NCBI RefSeq assembly: GCF_037450285.1
Contig: NZ_JAQISN010000001.1
Location: forward strand, 2,356,001-2,420,000
Source of the DNA: Erwinia sp. SLM-02
GTDB lineage: Bacteria > Pseudomonadota > Gammaproteobacteria > Enterobacterales > Enterobacteriaceae
Length of the DNA: 64,000 bases
Direction: 5' to 3'
Each line of letters opens with the position of its first letter. Within the stretch, counting starts at the first letter, position 1. The position numbers and the translations under genes are program-made. The notes under the pieces were generated by a model. It ran no database searches. It saw only the letters and a list, made by a program, of their open reading frames with translations, and was not told the origin of the DNA. This document shows positions 1 through 7,742 of this stretch, in pieces.

Positions 1-606
1 CTGAACGCGCTCCAGGCTGATTGGGATGTACTAGTGAATGGGAATTATTCTAAGGTAAATATCTGTCAATTGGGAGTGTTATATCCCTGTCCGACCGTTT
101 TCCAGACGTCTCTGATACGCTTGAAATTTATGGTATAAATCCGAATAAATTCATCGGGCATATTTTCAAGTTGTTGTTTTTTATGACATTTAAATAGTGC
201 CGTTATATTTACCCATTTGGAACGGATTATTAGCACCGGAAATAATAGGAATTTTCTCATTAGCCAGTATGCCATCAAAACGGCACGCGGCCGCATATAA
301 ATTAATCAGCAACGGCTAATTTTCATGATATTTATCTGCATCGCCGTGATATTTAAATTCAAAACCCCTCATGCGTCCCATTCAGATACGTTAATCCACC
401 TGAAATGCGATTCGCAATAGATAAAAGTACCGAATTACCTTCAAAACACCACCACACCATCCTGCCCGAAACTAAAATCGCAGCATCAACATCAGGTTAG
501 TGTGACTCACACCGATAAGCGTTGATTTGGCAGCGTATTCTTCCCGTATTTTGCTATACACTCTGCCGGTTGCCGTCTGGCGTTCTCATCTCTGGAGTCT
601 GTAACC
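1..606. other. AT-rich stretch without a convincing complete gene
   Basis: About 600 bases, clearly more AT-rich than the genes that follow. Frame 1 on the + strand is open from the window edge to a TAA at 136-138 and could be the last 45 codons of a gene that began upstream, but no family is recognisable. A 76-codon frame on the - strand (66-296) has no clear ribosome-binding site and no recognisable motif; I do not call it a gene. The stretch just before 607 probably carries the promoter of the acetyltransferase gene, but I cannot point to clear hexamers. Confidence 0.4.
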
Positions 607-1029
607 ATGATTATCCGCCCCTACACCGAAGCCGACCGCCCTTTCCTGCGCACGCTGTTTTTAGCATCGCGCCGGCACAGCTGGACGTGGCTGGACGACA
701 GCGACTGGCGTTTAGAGGATTTTGACCAGGCCACCCTGGGTGAGCACATCCTTGTCGCGGAGCAGGATGGTCATCGTGTGGGCTTCGCCGCCGTGCTGGA
801 GCAGGATAACTTTCTGCACAGTCTGTTTGTTGACCCCGACTGGCAGGGTAGCGGTGCCGGAAGCGCCCTTCTCCAGGCTGTCCAGCGGTCATTTACCTCC
901 ACCGGCGCGCTCAAGTGTCTGGCTGAAAACCTGCAGGCGCAAAGCTTCTATAAGAAGCACGGCTGGCGAACCGTGGCGCAGGGAGAGAGTGAACAGGGCG
1001 AGTATCTTTTGATGCACTTTGTGCTTTAG
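607..1029 (+). CDS. GNAT-family N-acetyltransferase
   Basis: A 140-residue single-domain GCN5-related acetyltransferase. Such enzymes transfer the acetyl group of acetyl-CoA to an amine. The acetyl-CoA pyrophosphate-binding loop is visible as QGSGAG at residues 80-85, directly after the beta-4 strand with FVDPDW, and the C-terminal part ends in the usual FYKKHGW motif (alpha-4/beta-6). The length is normal for the family. The substrate cannot be told from sequence; small amines, amino acids or antibiotics are all possible in this family. The start ATG at 607 is chosen because the N-terminal IIRPYTEAD is the typical first strand of these proteins. The gene stands alone, with the TRIC channel gene 99 bases downstream on the same strand. 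Confidence 0.85.
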   Translation: MIIRPYTEADRPFLRTLFLASRRHSWTWLDDSDWRLEDFDQATLGEHILVAEQDGHRVGFAAVLEQDNFLHSLFVDPDWQGSGAGSALLQAVQRSFTSTGALKCLAENLQAQSFYKKHGWRTVAQGESEQGEYLLMHFVL

Positions 1030-1128
1030 AGGCAAATTCCGCAGGTTATGATACGGAAGCGGTGCGGCGTTCCACGCATCATTTTACCGCTCAATCGTGG
1101 CTTTCAATGCAGACAAAGGATTTGTGGC

Positions 1129-1746
1129 ATGCTCAACATTTTCCACACCGTCGATCTGGTCGGGACGTTTGCTTTCGCACTGAGCGGGGCGACTGCCGGG
1201 GTCAAAGAGGATTTTGATCTGTTTGGTGTGTTCGTACTGACGGCCGTCACCGCCGTTGGAGGTGGCGTAATGCGCGATATCTGCATCGGCGCGTTACCGC
1301 CGGCCGGTCTGGTCAGCCTCAGCTATCTGCTGGCGATCGTGGCGGCAGTGATCTGCGTGGCGTTTTTTCAACGACTCATCCTCTCATTCGAACGCGCGAC
1401 GCTGTTTTTTGATGCGCTGGGCCTGGGATTTTTTGCCGCTTTTGGCGCCAATAAAACCTGGCAACACACGCAAAATGTCGAGCTGTCGATACTGCTCGGC
1501 TGCGTCAGCGCGGTCGGCGGAGGATGCCTGCGTGACCTGATGACCGGCAGGCCGCCTTCCATATTCAGTCAGGATATTTACGCCAGCGCGGCGTTAATCG
1601 GCGCAGCAATAGAAATCAGCGGTTCAGCGGGGTACATTCCGCAGGTCTACAGCGCCTGGGCGGCGATTATTATCTGCACGCTGCTGCGCCTGCTGGCGTT
1701 GAAATATAAAATCGGCTTGCCGTCCATCAGGCATAACGGACTATAA
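1129..1746 (+). CDS. TRIC/UPF0126 family inner-membrane channel protein (YicG/YadS-like)
   Basis: A 205-residue membrane protein made of two homologous three-helix halves, each containing a glycine-rich segment followed by Arg-Asp (GGGVMRD at residues 44-50 and a matching GGGCLRD near residue 130). This is the signature of the UPF0126 domain. Prokaryotic members adopt the fold of trimeric intracellular cation (TRIC) channels and are thought to conduct monovalent cations; E. coli paralogues are YicG and YadS. The start at 1129 is preferred over an in-frame ATG at 1048 because AAAGGA lies at 1114-1120 and because the residues after it begin the first membrane helix, as in the family. The physiological role is unknown. 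Confidence 0.85.
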   Translation: MLNIFHTVDLVGTFAFALSGATAGVKEDFDLFGVFVLTAVTAVGGGVMRDICIGALPPAGLVSLSYLLAIVAAVICVAFFQRLILSFERATLFFDALGLGFFAAFGANKTWQHTQNVELSILLGCVSAVGGGCLRDLMTGRPPSIFSQDIYASAALIGAAIEISGSAGYIPQVYSAWAAIIICTLLRLLALKYKIGLPSIRHNGL

Positions 1747-1782
1747 TACCGCTTTCGTATTGATGACCCACCAGAGCAAACG

Positions 1783-2031
1783 ATGACCAGCAGACCCCTA
1801 CACGAACAGGCCGGCGTGAGTAAAAGCGCGGGTGACATGTTGCAGTATCTGCGACGCATCGCCCGGGGCGATCGGAACTTCATCATGCAGGATACCCTGC
1901 TCAATCATCGTTGCAACGTGTCACCCGACAACGATTTCACGCTGATCATGGAGCTGTTTGACGCCGGAAAAATCGACTTTGACTACTCGATGTCGGACGG
2001 CTTCCCGCAGCGGCACGTGCGCCTGACGTAG
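1783..2031 (+). CDS. hypothetical protein, 82 residues
   Basis: I do not recognise this protein. It is a small soluble, mildly charged polypeptide with no signal peptide, membrane segment or cysteine pair; its single Cys is near residue 44. The N-terminal half is basic and probably helical (LQYLRRIARGDRNF), the C-terminal half acidic (ELFDAGKIDFDYS). The frame has the GC-rich third positions of its neighbours, starts 36 bases after the TRIC gene and stops exactly one base before an inverted repeat at 2032-2052, which supports it as a real gene at the end of that transcript. It could be a small regulator or adaptor, but nothing in the sequence decides this. Confidence 0.6.
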   Translation: MTSRPLHEQAGVSKSAGDMLQYLRRIARGDRNFIMQDTLLNHRCNVSPDNDFTLIMELFDAGKIDFDYSMSDGFPQRHVRLT

Positions 2032-2052
2032 CGGGCGGTTTGATACCGCCCG
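2032..2052. terminator. hairpin between two convergent genes
   Basis: An 8-base perfect inverted repeat (CGGGCGGT / ACCGCCCG) with a five-base loop sits between the stop of the 82-residue gene and the stop of mrp. It is followed by only two T on the + strand, so it is a weak or bidirectional terminator candidate. Confidence 0.5.
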
Positions 2053-2067
2053 TTAACGCTGCGCGCC

Positions 2068-3180
2068 TTACAGTGCGCGGAAGGCGATGTCTTCCGGGAT
2101 CACTTCACCCTGCCAGTAAAGCCGTGCCGCCACGCCGCCCGCCAGCTGGCGATACAATGCGGTGAATTCGCTTTCCGGCCGGCGGACCACCGTCGGTTCA
2201 CCGTCGTCCAGATCTTCCCGCAGGCTGATGTGCAGCGGCAGCTGGCCGAGCAGCTGGATATGATACTGCTCCGCCAGGCGCGCTGCCCCGCCGGTGCCAA
2301 AGATGGGTTCGTGATGGCCACACTGGCTGCAGATATGAATACTCATATTCTCAACGATGCCCAGCACCGGCACGTTGACCTTTTCGAACATCACGATCCC
2401 CTTACGGGCATCAATCAGCGCAATGTCCTGCGGGGTCGTCACCACCACCGCGCCGGTCACCGGCACGTTCTGCGCCAGCGTCAGCTGAATGTCCCCGGTA
2501 CCCGGCGGCATATCCAGCACCAGGTAATCCAGATCCGGCCATAGCGTCTCATTCAGCAGCTGCATCAGCGCCTTGCTGGCCATCGGGCCGCGCCACACCA
2601 TGGCGTTATCGTCGGTCACCAGATAGCCGATCGAGTTGGTGGCCAGGCCGTGAGCGATAATTGGTGCCATATGCTTACCGTCGGGCGAGCTGGGGCGTTG
2701 CGCTTCGGTACCCAGCATATCCGGGATCGAGGGGCCGTAGATATCGGCATCCAGCAGGCCCACTTTCGCGCCTTCGGCGGCCAGCGCCAGCGCCAGGTTG
2801 ACCGCCGTGGTGGATTTCCCGACGCCGCCCTTACCGGAGCTGACGGCAATAATGTTCTTAACGCCGTTCACACCCGGGCGGTTTTTCACCCGCTGCAGGG
2901 TGGCAACGTCCAGCGACAGCCGCCAGCGGATAGCCTCTGCCCCGCTCAGCCTCAGCAGTTCGGCGCTAACGGTGGATTTCAGCGTTTCAAAGGCGCTCTG
3001 CCAGGCAAAGGGCATGATGAGTTCAATGTGCAGGGCGTTATCGATTAACGCGCAGTGGCGAAGCGCCTTGAGCGCGGTAAGATTGTGCTGCAGCGTTGGA
3101 TGCTCAAAGGTGGCCAGCACCCCCATGACGATAGCGCGCAGCGCTTCAGGGGAGTGCCCTCCCTTCTCTTGTGACGTCAT
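2068..3180 (-). CDS. mrp: iron-sulfur cluster carrier ATPase ApbC/Mrp
   Basis: Mrp/ApbC is a cytoplasmic P-loop ATPase of the MinD/Nbp35 class that binds and hands over Fe-S clusters to apo-proteins. The 370-residue product has an N-terminal MIP18-like domain (about residues 10-95), the deviant Walker A motif GKGGVGKST at residues 116-124, a DLDYLVLDMPPGTGD switch region around 216-230 and the CxxC cluster-binding pair C284/C287 (CSQC). The length equals the E. coli protein. It is transcribed divergently from metG, the arrangement conserved across enterobacteria; the 182-base gap holds both promoters. Confidence 0.96.
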   Translation of the reverse strand: MTSQEKGGHSPEALRAIVMGVLATFEHPTLQHNLTALKALRHCALIDNALHIELIMPFAWQSAFETLKSTVSAELLRLSGAEAIRWRLSLDVATLQRVKNRPGVNGVKNIIAVSSGKGGVGKSTTAVNLALALAAEGAKVGLLDADIYGPSIPDMLGTEAQRPSSPDGKHMAPIIAHGLATNSIGYLVTDDNAMVWRGPMASKALMQLLNETLWPDLDYLVLDMPPGTGDIQLTLAQNVPVTGAVVVTTPQDIALIDARKGIVMFEKVNVPVLGIVENMSIHICSQCGHHEPIFGTGGAARLAEQYHIQLLGQLPLHISLREDLDDGEPTVVRRPESEFTALYRQLAGGVAARLYWQGEVIPEDIAFRAL

Positions 3181-3362
3181 CCCGGCTCCTTGTTCTTATC
3201 TGTGATAAACAATGCGTTGTTGCATTAAGCATATCAGATCCCGTTCTGCCCCGGTGAACCCGCCCGGAAAAATCCCCCTCTGGATGAACCCCTTGTTTAC
3301 GCAGGGAGTGGCTTTCGGTTACCATCTAAACCCCTTTTTCAACAGGTAAAGCAAGTCTCACT

Positions 3363-5396
3363 ATGACTCAAGTCGCGAAAAAAATTATGGTAACGTGCGC
3401 CCTGCCGTACGCCAACGGTTCCATTCATCTCGGACACATGCTCGAGCATATCCAGGCAGATATTTGGGTCCGTTACCAGCGAATGCGCGGCAACCAGGTT
3501 TACTTCATCTGCGCTGATGACGCGCACGGTACGCCGATTATGCTGAAAGCTCAGCAGCTGGGCATTGCGCCGGAGCAGATGATTGCCGAAATGAGTCAGG
3601 AGCATCAGACCGACTTTGCCGGTTTCGATATCAGCTACGACAACTATCACTCCACGCACAGCGAAGAGAACCGCGAGCTGTCCGAGCTGATCTACACCCG
3701 TCTGAAAGAGAACGGTTTTATCAAGAACCGGACGATTTCCCAGCTTTACGATCCGGAAAAAGGCATGTTCCTGCCGGACCGCTTCGTGAAAGGCACCTGC
3801 CCGAAATGTAAGGCCCCGGATCAGTATGGCGATAACTGCGAAGTGTGCAGTGCCACCTACAGCCCGACCGAGCTTATCGATCCGAAGTCGGTGGTTTCCG
3901 GCGCGACGCCGGTGCTGCGTGATTCCGAGCACTTCTTCTTCGATCTGCCGGAGTTCAGCGCCATGCTGCAGGCATGGACCCGTTCCGGGGCGCTGCAGGA
4001 GCAGGTGGCGAACAAAATGCAGGAGTGGTTCGAGTCCGGTCTGCAGCAGTGGGATATCTCCCGCGATGCGCCGTACTTCGGCTTCGAGATCCCGAATGCG
4101 CCGGGCAAGTATTTCTACGTCTGGCTGGATGCGCCTATCGGCTATATGGGCGCATTCAAGAACCTGTGCGACAAGCGCGGCGATATCGACTTCGATGCTT
4201 TCTGGAAGACCGACTCCGATGCGGATCTGTACCACTTTATCGGTAAAGATATCGTCTACTTCCACAGCCTGTTCTGGCCGGCAATGCTGGAAGGCAGCAA
4301 CTTCCGTAAGCCGACCAACCTGTTCGTTCACGGCTATGTGACGGTGAACGGTGCGAAGATGTCCAAGTCGCGCGGTACCTTTATTAAGGCCAGCACCTGG
4401 CTGCAGCACCTGGATTCCGACAGCCTGCGCTACTACTATGCGGCAAAACTCTCTTCCCGCATCGACGATATCGACCTGAATCTGGAAGATTACGTGCAGC
4501 GCGTGAATGCGGATATCGTGAATAAGGTGGTGAACCTGGCTTCGCGCAACGCCGGTTTCATCAACAAGCGTTTCGGCGGCCAGCTGTCTGCCGAGCTGGC
4601 GGATCCTGAGCTGTACAAAACCTTTACCGATGCGTCTGAAAGCATTGGCGAAGCCTGGGCCAGCCGCGAGTTTGGCCGTGCGGTCCGCGAGATTATGGCG
4701 CTGGCCGACGTGGCGAACCGCTATGTGGACGAGCAGGCTCCGTGGGTGGTGGCGAAGCAGGAAGGGCGCGATGCCGATCTGCAGGCTATCTGCTCAATGG
4801 GGATTAACCTGTTCCGCGTGCTGATGACCTGGCTGAAGCCGGTGCTGCCGCAGCTGAGCGAACGCGTGGAAGCCTTCCTCAATCAGGAACTGAGCTGGGA
4901 AGGCATTCATCAGCCGCTGCTGAACCACAACATCGCGGCCTTCAAGGCGCTGTATAACCGCGTTGAGATGGATAAGGTTAACGGCCTGATTGAAGCCTCG
5001 AAAGAGGAAGCCGCCGCTGCGGCGAAACCGGCGGTAACCGGCCCATTGGCCGATGACCCGATTCAGGACACCATTACCTTTGACGACTTCGCCAAAGTGG
5101 ATATGCGTATTGCGCTGATCCAGAACGCGGAGTTCGTAGACGGTTCCGACAAGCTGCTGCGCCTGTCGCTGGATCTCGGCGGTGAAACCCGCCAGGTGTT
5201 CTCCGGCATCCGCTCAGCCTACCCGGACCCGGCGGTGCTGGTCGGTCGCCTGACGGTGATGGTTGCTAACCTCGCGCCGCGTAAAATGCGCTTTGGCGTT
5301 TCCGAAGGGATGGTGATGGCCGCAGGCCCCGGCGGCAAGGATATCTTCCTGCTCAGCCCGGACAGCGGCGCACAGCCCGGTCAGCAGGTGAAGTAA
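3363..5396 (+). CDS. metG: methionyl-tRNA synthetase
   Basis: MetG charges tRNA-Met, including the initiator, with methionine using ATP. The 677-residue protein shows the class I signatures HLGH at residues 22-25 and KMSKS at 332-336, the same position as in E. coli. The connective-peptide zinc knuckle is present (CPKC and CEVC, about residues 146-162). The C-terminal part after about residue 575 is the EMAP-like tRNA-binding/dimerisation domain. The ribosome-binding site is weak (AGG about 18 bases before ATG), but homologues start at the same MTQVAKK. A clear terminator follows at 5406. Confidence 0.98.
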   Translation: MTQVAKKIMVTCALPYANGSIHLGHMLEHIQADIWVRYQRMRGNQVYFICADDAHGTPIMLKAQQLGIAPEQMIAEMSQEHQTDFAGFDISYDNYHSTHSEENRELSELIYTRLKENGFIKNRTISQLYDPEKGMFLPDRFVKGTCPKCKAPDQYGDNCEVCSATYSPTELIDPKSVVSGATPVLRDSEHFFFDLPEFSAMLQAWTRSGALQEQVANKMQEWFESGLQQWDISRDAPYFGFEIPNAPGKYFYVWLDAPIGYMGAFKNLCDKRGDIDFDAFWKTDSDADLYHFIGKDIVYFHSLFWPAMLEGSNFRKPTNLFVHGYVTVNGAKMSKSRGTFIKASTWLQHLDSDSLRYYYAAKLSSRIDDIDLNLEDYVQRVNADIVNKVVNLASRNAGFINKRFGGQLSAELADPELYKTFTDASESIGEAWASREFGRAVREIMALADVANRYVDEQAPWVVAKQEGRDADLQAICSMGINLFRVLMTWLKPVLPQLSERVEAFLNQELSWEGIHQPLLNHNIAAFKALYNRVEMDKVNGLIEASKEEAAAAAKPAVTGPLADDPIQDTITFDDFAKVDMRIALIQNAEFVDGSDKLLRLSLDLGGETRQVFSGIRSAYPDPAVLVGRLTVMVANLAPRKMRFGVSEGMVMAAGPGGKDIFLLSPDSGAQPGQQVK

Positions 5397-5405
5397 ACCC
5401 GCCTG

Positions 5406-5438
5406 AAGGGGCGAACGGGCGACCGTTCGCCCCTTTAT
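5406..5438 (+). terminator. rho-independent terminator of metG
   Basis: Inverted repeat AAGGGGCGAACG ... CGTTCGCCCCTT with a short loop, running into TTATTATTT. It lies ten bases after the metG stop. Confidence 0.85.
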
Positions 5439-5516
5439 TATTTCGTCCCGCCCTGCCCGGTAGCACATTAACTCAATTAATCGTATGATTAACGTTCTGA
5501 AATTCAGGAGGTTATC

Positions 5517-5912
5517 ATGCGCCGCGCCCCGCTGATTCTGTGGCAGTTCATTCGCGCCTTTTTCATTATTTACCTCTGCCTGTATGTGGGTATCGGCATT
5601 TCCGGCCTGCTTCCCGTGACCATTCCCGGCAGTATTATTGGCATGCTGGTGCTTTTCGCCCTGCTGGCTTCGCAGATCCTTCCGGTAGAATGGGTCAGAC
5701 CCGGCTGCAGCCTGTTTATCCGCTATATGGCGCTGCTGTTCGTGCCGATCAGCGTCGGCGTGATGAACGACATGGACATCCTCACTGCACAGTTTGGCCC
5801 GATTGTGGTTTCCTGCCTGGTCAGCACGCTGATTGTGCTGGTGACCGTCGGCGTGCTGTCGCAGCGCATGCATCGCCAGCCGCTGGCACCTCAGGGAGAA
5901 CGCGATGAGTGA
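5517..5912 (+). CDS. yohJ: LrgA/holin-like inner-membrane protein YohJ
   Basis: A 131-residue protein with four predicted membrane helices, belonging to the CidA/LrgA family. LrgA-type proteins resemble phage holins and work with an LrgB partner; in other bacteria the pair affects murein hydrolase activity or carries pyruvate and small metabolites. E. coli YohJ has 132 residues and the same gene order. The start is fixed by a strong AGGAGG at 5506-5511. The 3' end overlaps yohK by eight bases, so the two are translationally coupled. Confidence 0.93.
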   Translation: MRRAPLILWQFIRAFFIIYLCLYVGIGISGLLPVTIPGSIIGMLVLFALLASQILPVEWVRPGCSLFIRYMALLFVPISVGVMNDMDILTAQFGPIVVSCLVSTLIVLVTVGVLSQRMHRQPLAPQGERDE

Positions 5913-6597
5913 TATGTGGTGGTCCGTGCCGCTGACGGTCGTGGTCTTTCTGGCGGCGCGTCAGCTGGCCGCGCGGGTTAAAATTTCCATTGTGAATCCT
6001 CTGCTGATCGCCATGGCGGTGATTATTCCGCTGCTGCTGCTCTTGCAGATCCCCTACACCCGCTATTTTCAGGGCAGCGCGATCTTAAACAGTCTGCTGC
6101 AGCCCGCCGTGGTGGCCCTTGCCCTGCCGCTGTATGAACAGATGCATCAGATCCGCGCCCGCTGGAAGTCGATTATCAGCGTCTGCTTTATCGGCAGTGT
6201 CACCGCGATGATCTCCGGGACCGCGATTGCCCTGTGGCTGGGTGCCACCCCTGAAATCGCCGCCACCCTGCTGCCGAAATCGGTCACCACGCCGATTGCG
6301 ATGGCGGTTTCCGGCTCGCTGGGCGGCATACCGGCAATCAGCGCGATCTGCGTGCTGATGGCCGGGGTGCTGGGCGCGGTATTTGGTCATATGCTGCTGA
6401 ATCTGCTGCGGGTGCGCGCCGCTTCGGCGCGCGGGCTGGCCATCGGCAATGCCTCACACGCCATCGGCACCGCCCGGGCGGTAGAGATGGATGCTCAGGA
6501 AGGGGCGTTCAGTTCGCTGGCGCTGGTACTCTGCGCGATTATCACCTCGCTGCTGGCACCGTTTATTTTTCCCGTTCTGCTGCACTGGCTGGGGTAA
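5905..6597 (+). CDS. yohK: LrgB-family inner-membrane protein YohK
   Basis: The 230-residue LrgB/CidB partner of YohJ, with about seven membrane segments. The conserved LrgB signature region is seen as LLPKSVTTPIAMAVSGSLGG near residues 120-140 and a GNASHAIGTARA segment near 180. It starts inside yohJ and both are expected to be made from one mRNA in a fixed ratio. The biochemical role in this organism is not known. In E. coli the locus lies immediately upstream of cdd, as here. Confidence 0.93.
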   Translation: MSDMWWSVPLTVVVFLAARQLAARVKISIVNPLLIAMAVIIPLLLLLQIPYTRYFQGSAILNSLLQPAVVALALPLYEQMHQIRARWKSIISVCFIGSVTAMISGTAIALWLGATPEIAATLLPKSVTTPIAMAVSGSLGGIPAISAICVLMAGVLGAVFGHMLLNLLRVRAASARGLAIGNASHAIGTARAVEMDAQEGAFSSLALVLCAIITSLLAPFIFPVLLHWLG

Positions 6598-6601
6598 AAC
6601 T

Positions 6602-6622
6602 TGCGAGAGATCTCGCATTTTG
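6602..6622 (+). terminator. terminator after yohK
   Basis: TGCGAG AGAT CTCGCA hairpin followed by TTTTGTTT, starting four bases after the yohK stop. Confidence 0.7.
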
Positions 6623-6651
6623 TTTATCAATTTCATTTATTACACTGACAC

Positions 6652-6667
6652 AGAGATGCAGATCACA
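6652..6667 (+). promoter_or_regulatory. possible CRP half-conserved site upstream of cdd
   Basis: AGAGATGCAGATCACA has the N6 spacing of a CRP box with a perfect right arm (TCACA) and a 3/5 left arm. cdd of E. coli is known to be CRP- and CytR-controlled, so the placement about 60 bases before the start is sensible, but the match is only partial. Confidence 0.4.
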
Positions 6668-6724
6668 TATAACTGGCTGCCGGCTCGTTAACATGAGCCC
6701 GCATCCAGTATAAAGAGGCCTAAA

Positions 6725-7609
6725 ATGCATCCAAGATTCCAGGCAGCCTTCGCCACGCTTCCCGAGCCGTTACAGCATGCCCTGCGGCCGGTTATTTCCT
6801 CTGCGGATTTTTCTGCCCGTATCAGCGCCGATGAGGCCGCCAGGCTGAAGCAGCAGTACGGCTACGGCGACAGCGAGCTGGCCTTTGCCCTGCTGCCGCT
6901 GGCGGCGGCCTGCGCGCAGGCCGCGCTGTCCGATTTTAAAGTGGGTGCGATTGCACGCGGTGCCAGCGGCACGCTGTGGTTCGGTGCCAATATGGAGTTC
7001 AGCGGCACCACCATGCAGCAGACCGTGCATGCCGAGCAGAGTGCGGTGACCCATGCCTGGCTCCGGGGCGAGCGCGCCCTTGCCGCGATCACCGTCAACT
7101 ACACCCCCTGCGGCCACTGCCGTCAGTTTATGAACGAGCTGAACAGCGGCACCGCCCTGACCATTGAACTGCCGGGCCGGGCAGCGGCCACGCTCGGCGA
7201 CTATCTGCCGGATTCGTTTGGCCCGCGCGATCTGAACATTGCTACCCTGCTGATGGATGATGTCGATCACGGGATTGCGATCCGTGGCGATGCGCTGGAG
7301 CAGGCGGCGCTGGCGGCGGCCAACCGCAGTCATGCACCTTACAGCCAGGCCTTGAGCGGCGTGGCGCTGGAAACCACCGACGGCACGATCTTTGCCGGGC
7401 GCTATGCGGAAAACGCCGCCTTTAACCCTACCCTGCCGCCGCTGCAGGGCGCACTGAATCTGCTGAATATGGCCGGTTACGCCATCGGCGACATTTCCCG
7501 CGCGGTGCTGGCCGAATCACCCACGGCGAGGCTCAGCCAGCAGTCCGCCACCGCCGCCACCCTCAGCGCGCTAGGCTGCACCCGCTTTAGTTCAATTCCT
7601 CTGATTTAA
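6725..7609 (+). CDS. cdd: cytidine/deoxycytidine deaminase
   Basis: Cdd hydrolyses cytidine and deoxycytidine to uridine and deoxyuridine plus ammonia, in pyrimidine salvage. The 294-residue length is that of the large dimeric enterobacterial type, made of a catalytic and a degenerate second deaminase domain. The zinc site is intact: H102-A-E104 (E104 the proton shuttle) and the PCGHC motif about 27 residues later. The C-terminal copy lacks these zinc ligands, as expected. AAAGAGG six to twelve bases before the ATG sets the start. Confidence 0.97.
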   Translation: MHPRFQAAFATLPEPLQHALRPVISSADFSARISADEAARLKQQYGYGDSELAFALLPLAAACAQAALSDFKVGAIARGASGTLWFGANMEFSGTTMQQTVHAEQSAVTHAWLRGERALAAITVNYTPCGHCRQFMNELNSGTALTIELPGRAAATLGDYLPDSFGPRDLNIATLLMDDVDHGIAIRGDALEQAALAAANRSHAPYSQALSGVALETTDGTIFAGRYAENAAFNPTLPPLQGALNLLNMAGYAIGDISRAVLAESPTARLSQQSATAATLSALGCTRFSSIPLI

Positions 7610-7742
7610 TCGTAAAAATCCGCCAGCAATTCGAGAAAGATCGCAGCTTTTGTTATTACTTGTTAACAAAAGCTGTATTTTCAGATGAATTATTTTAGGA
7701 TTGGCCCCACATCATCACGATAGCAACCAGAGTACGAATTGC

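Noticed and set aside
66..296. 76-codon - strand frame in the AT-rich left end
   Set aside because: No ribosome-binding site, no family resemblance; could be part of decayed DNA but cannot be supported.
3339..4409. 356-codon - strand frame opposite metG
   Set aside because: It mirrors the codon periodicity of metG, has no ribosome-binding site and no recognisable domain; a shadow of the GC-rich gene.
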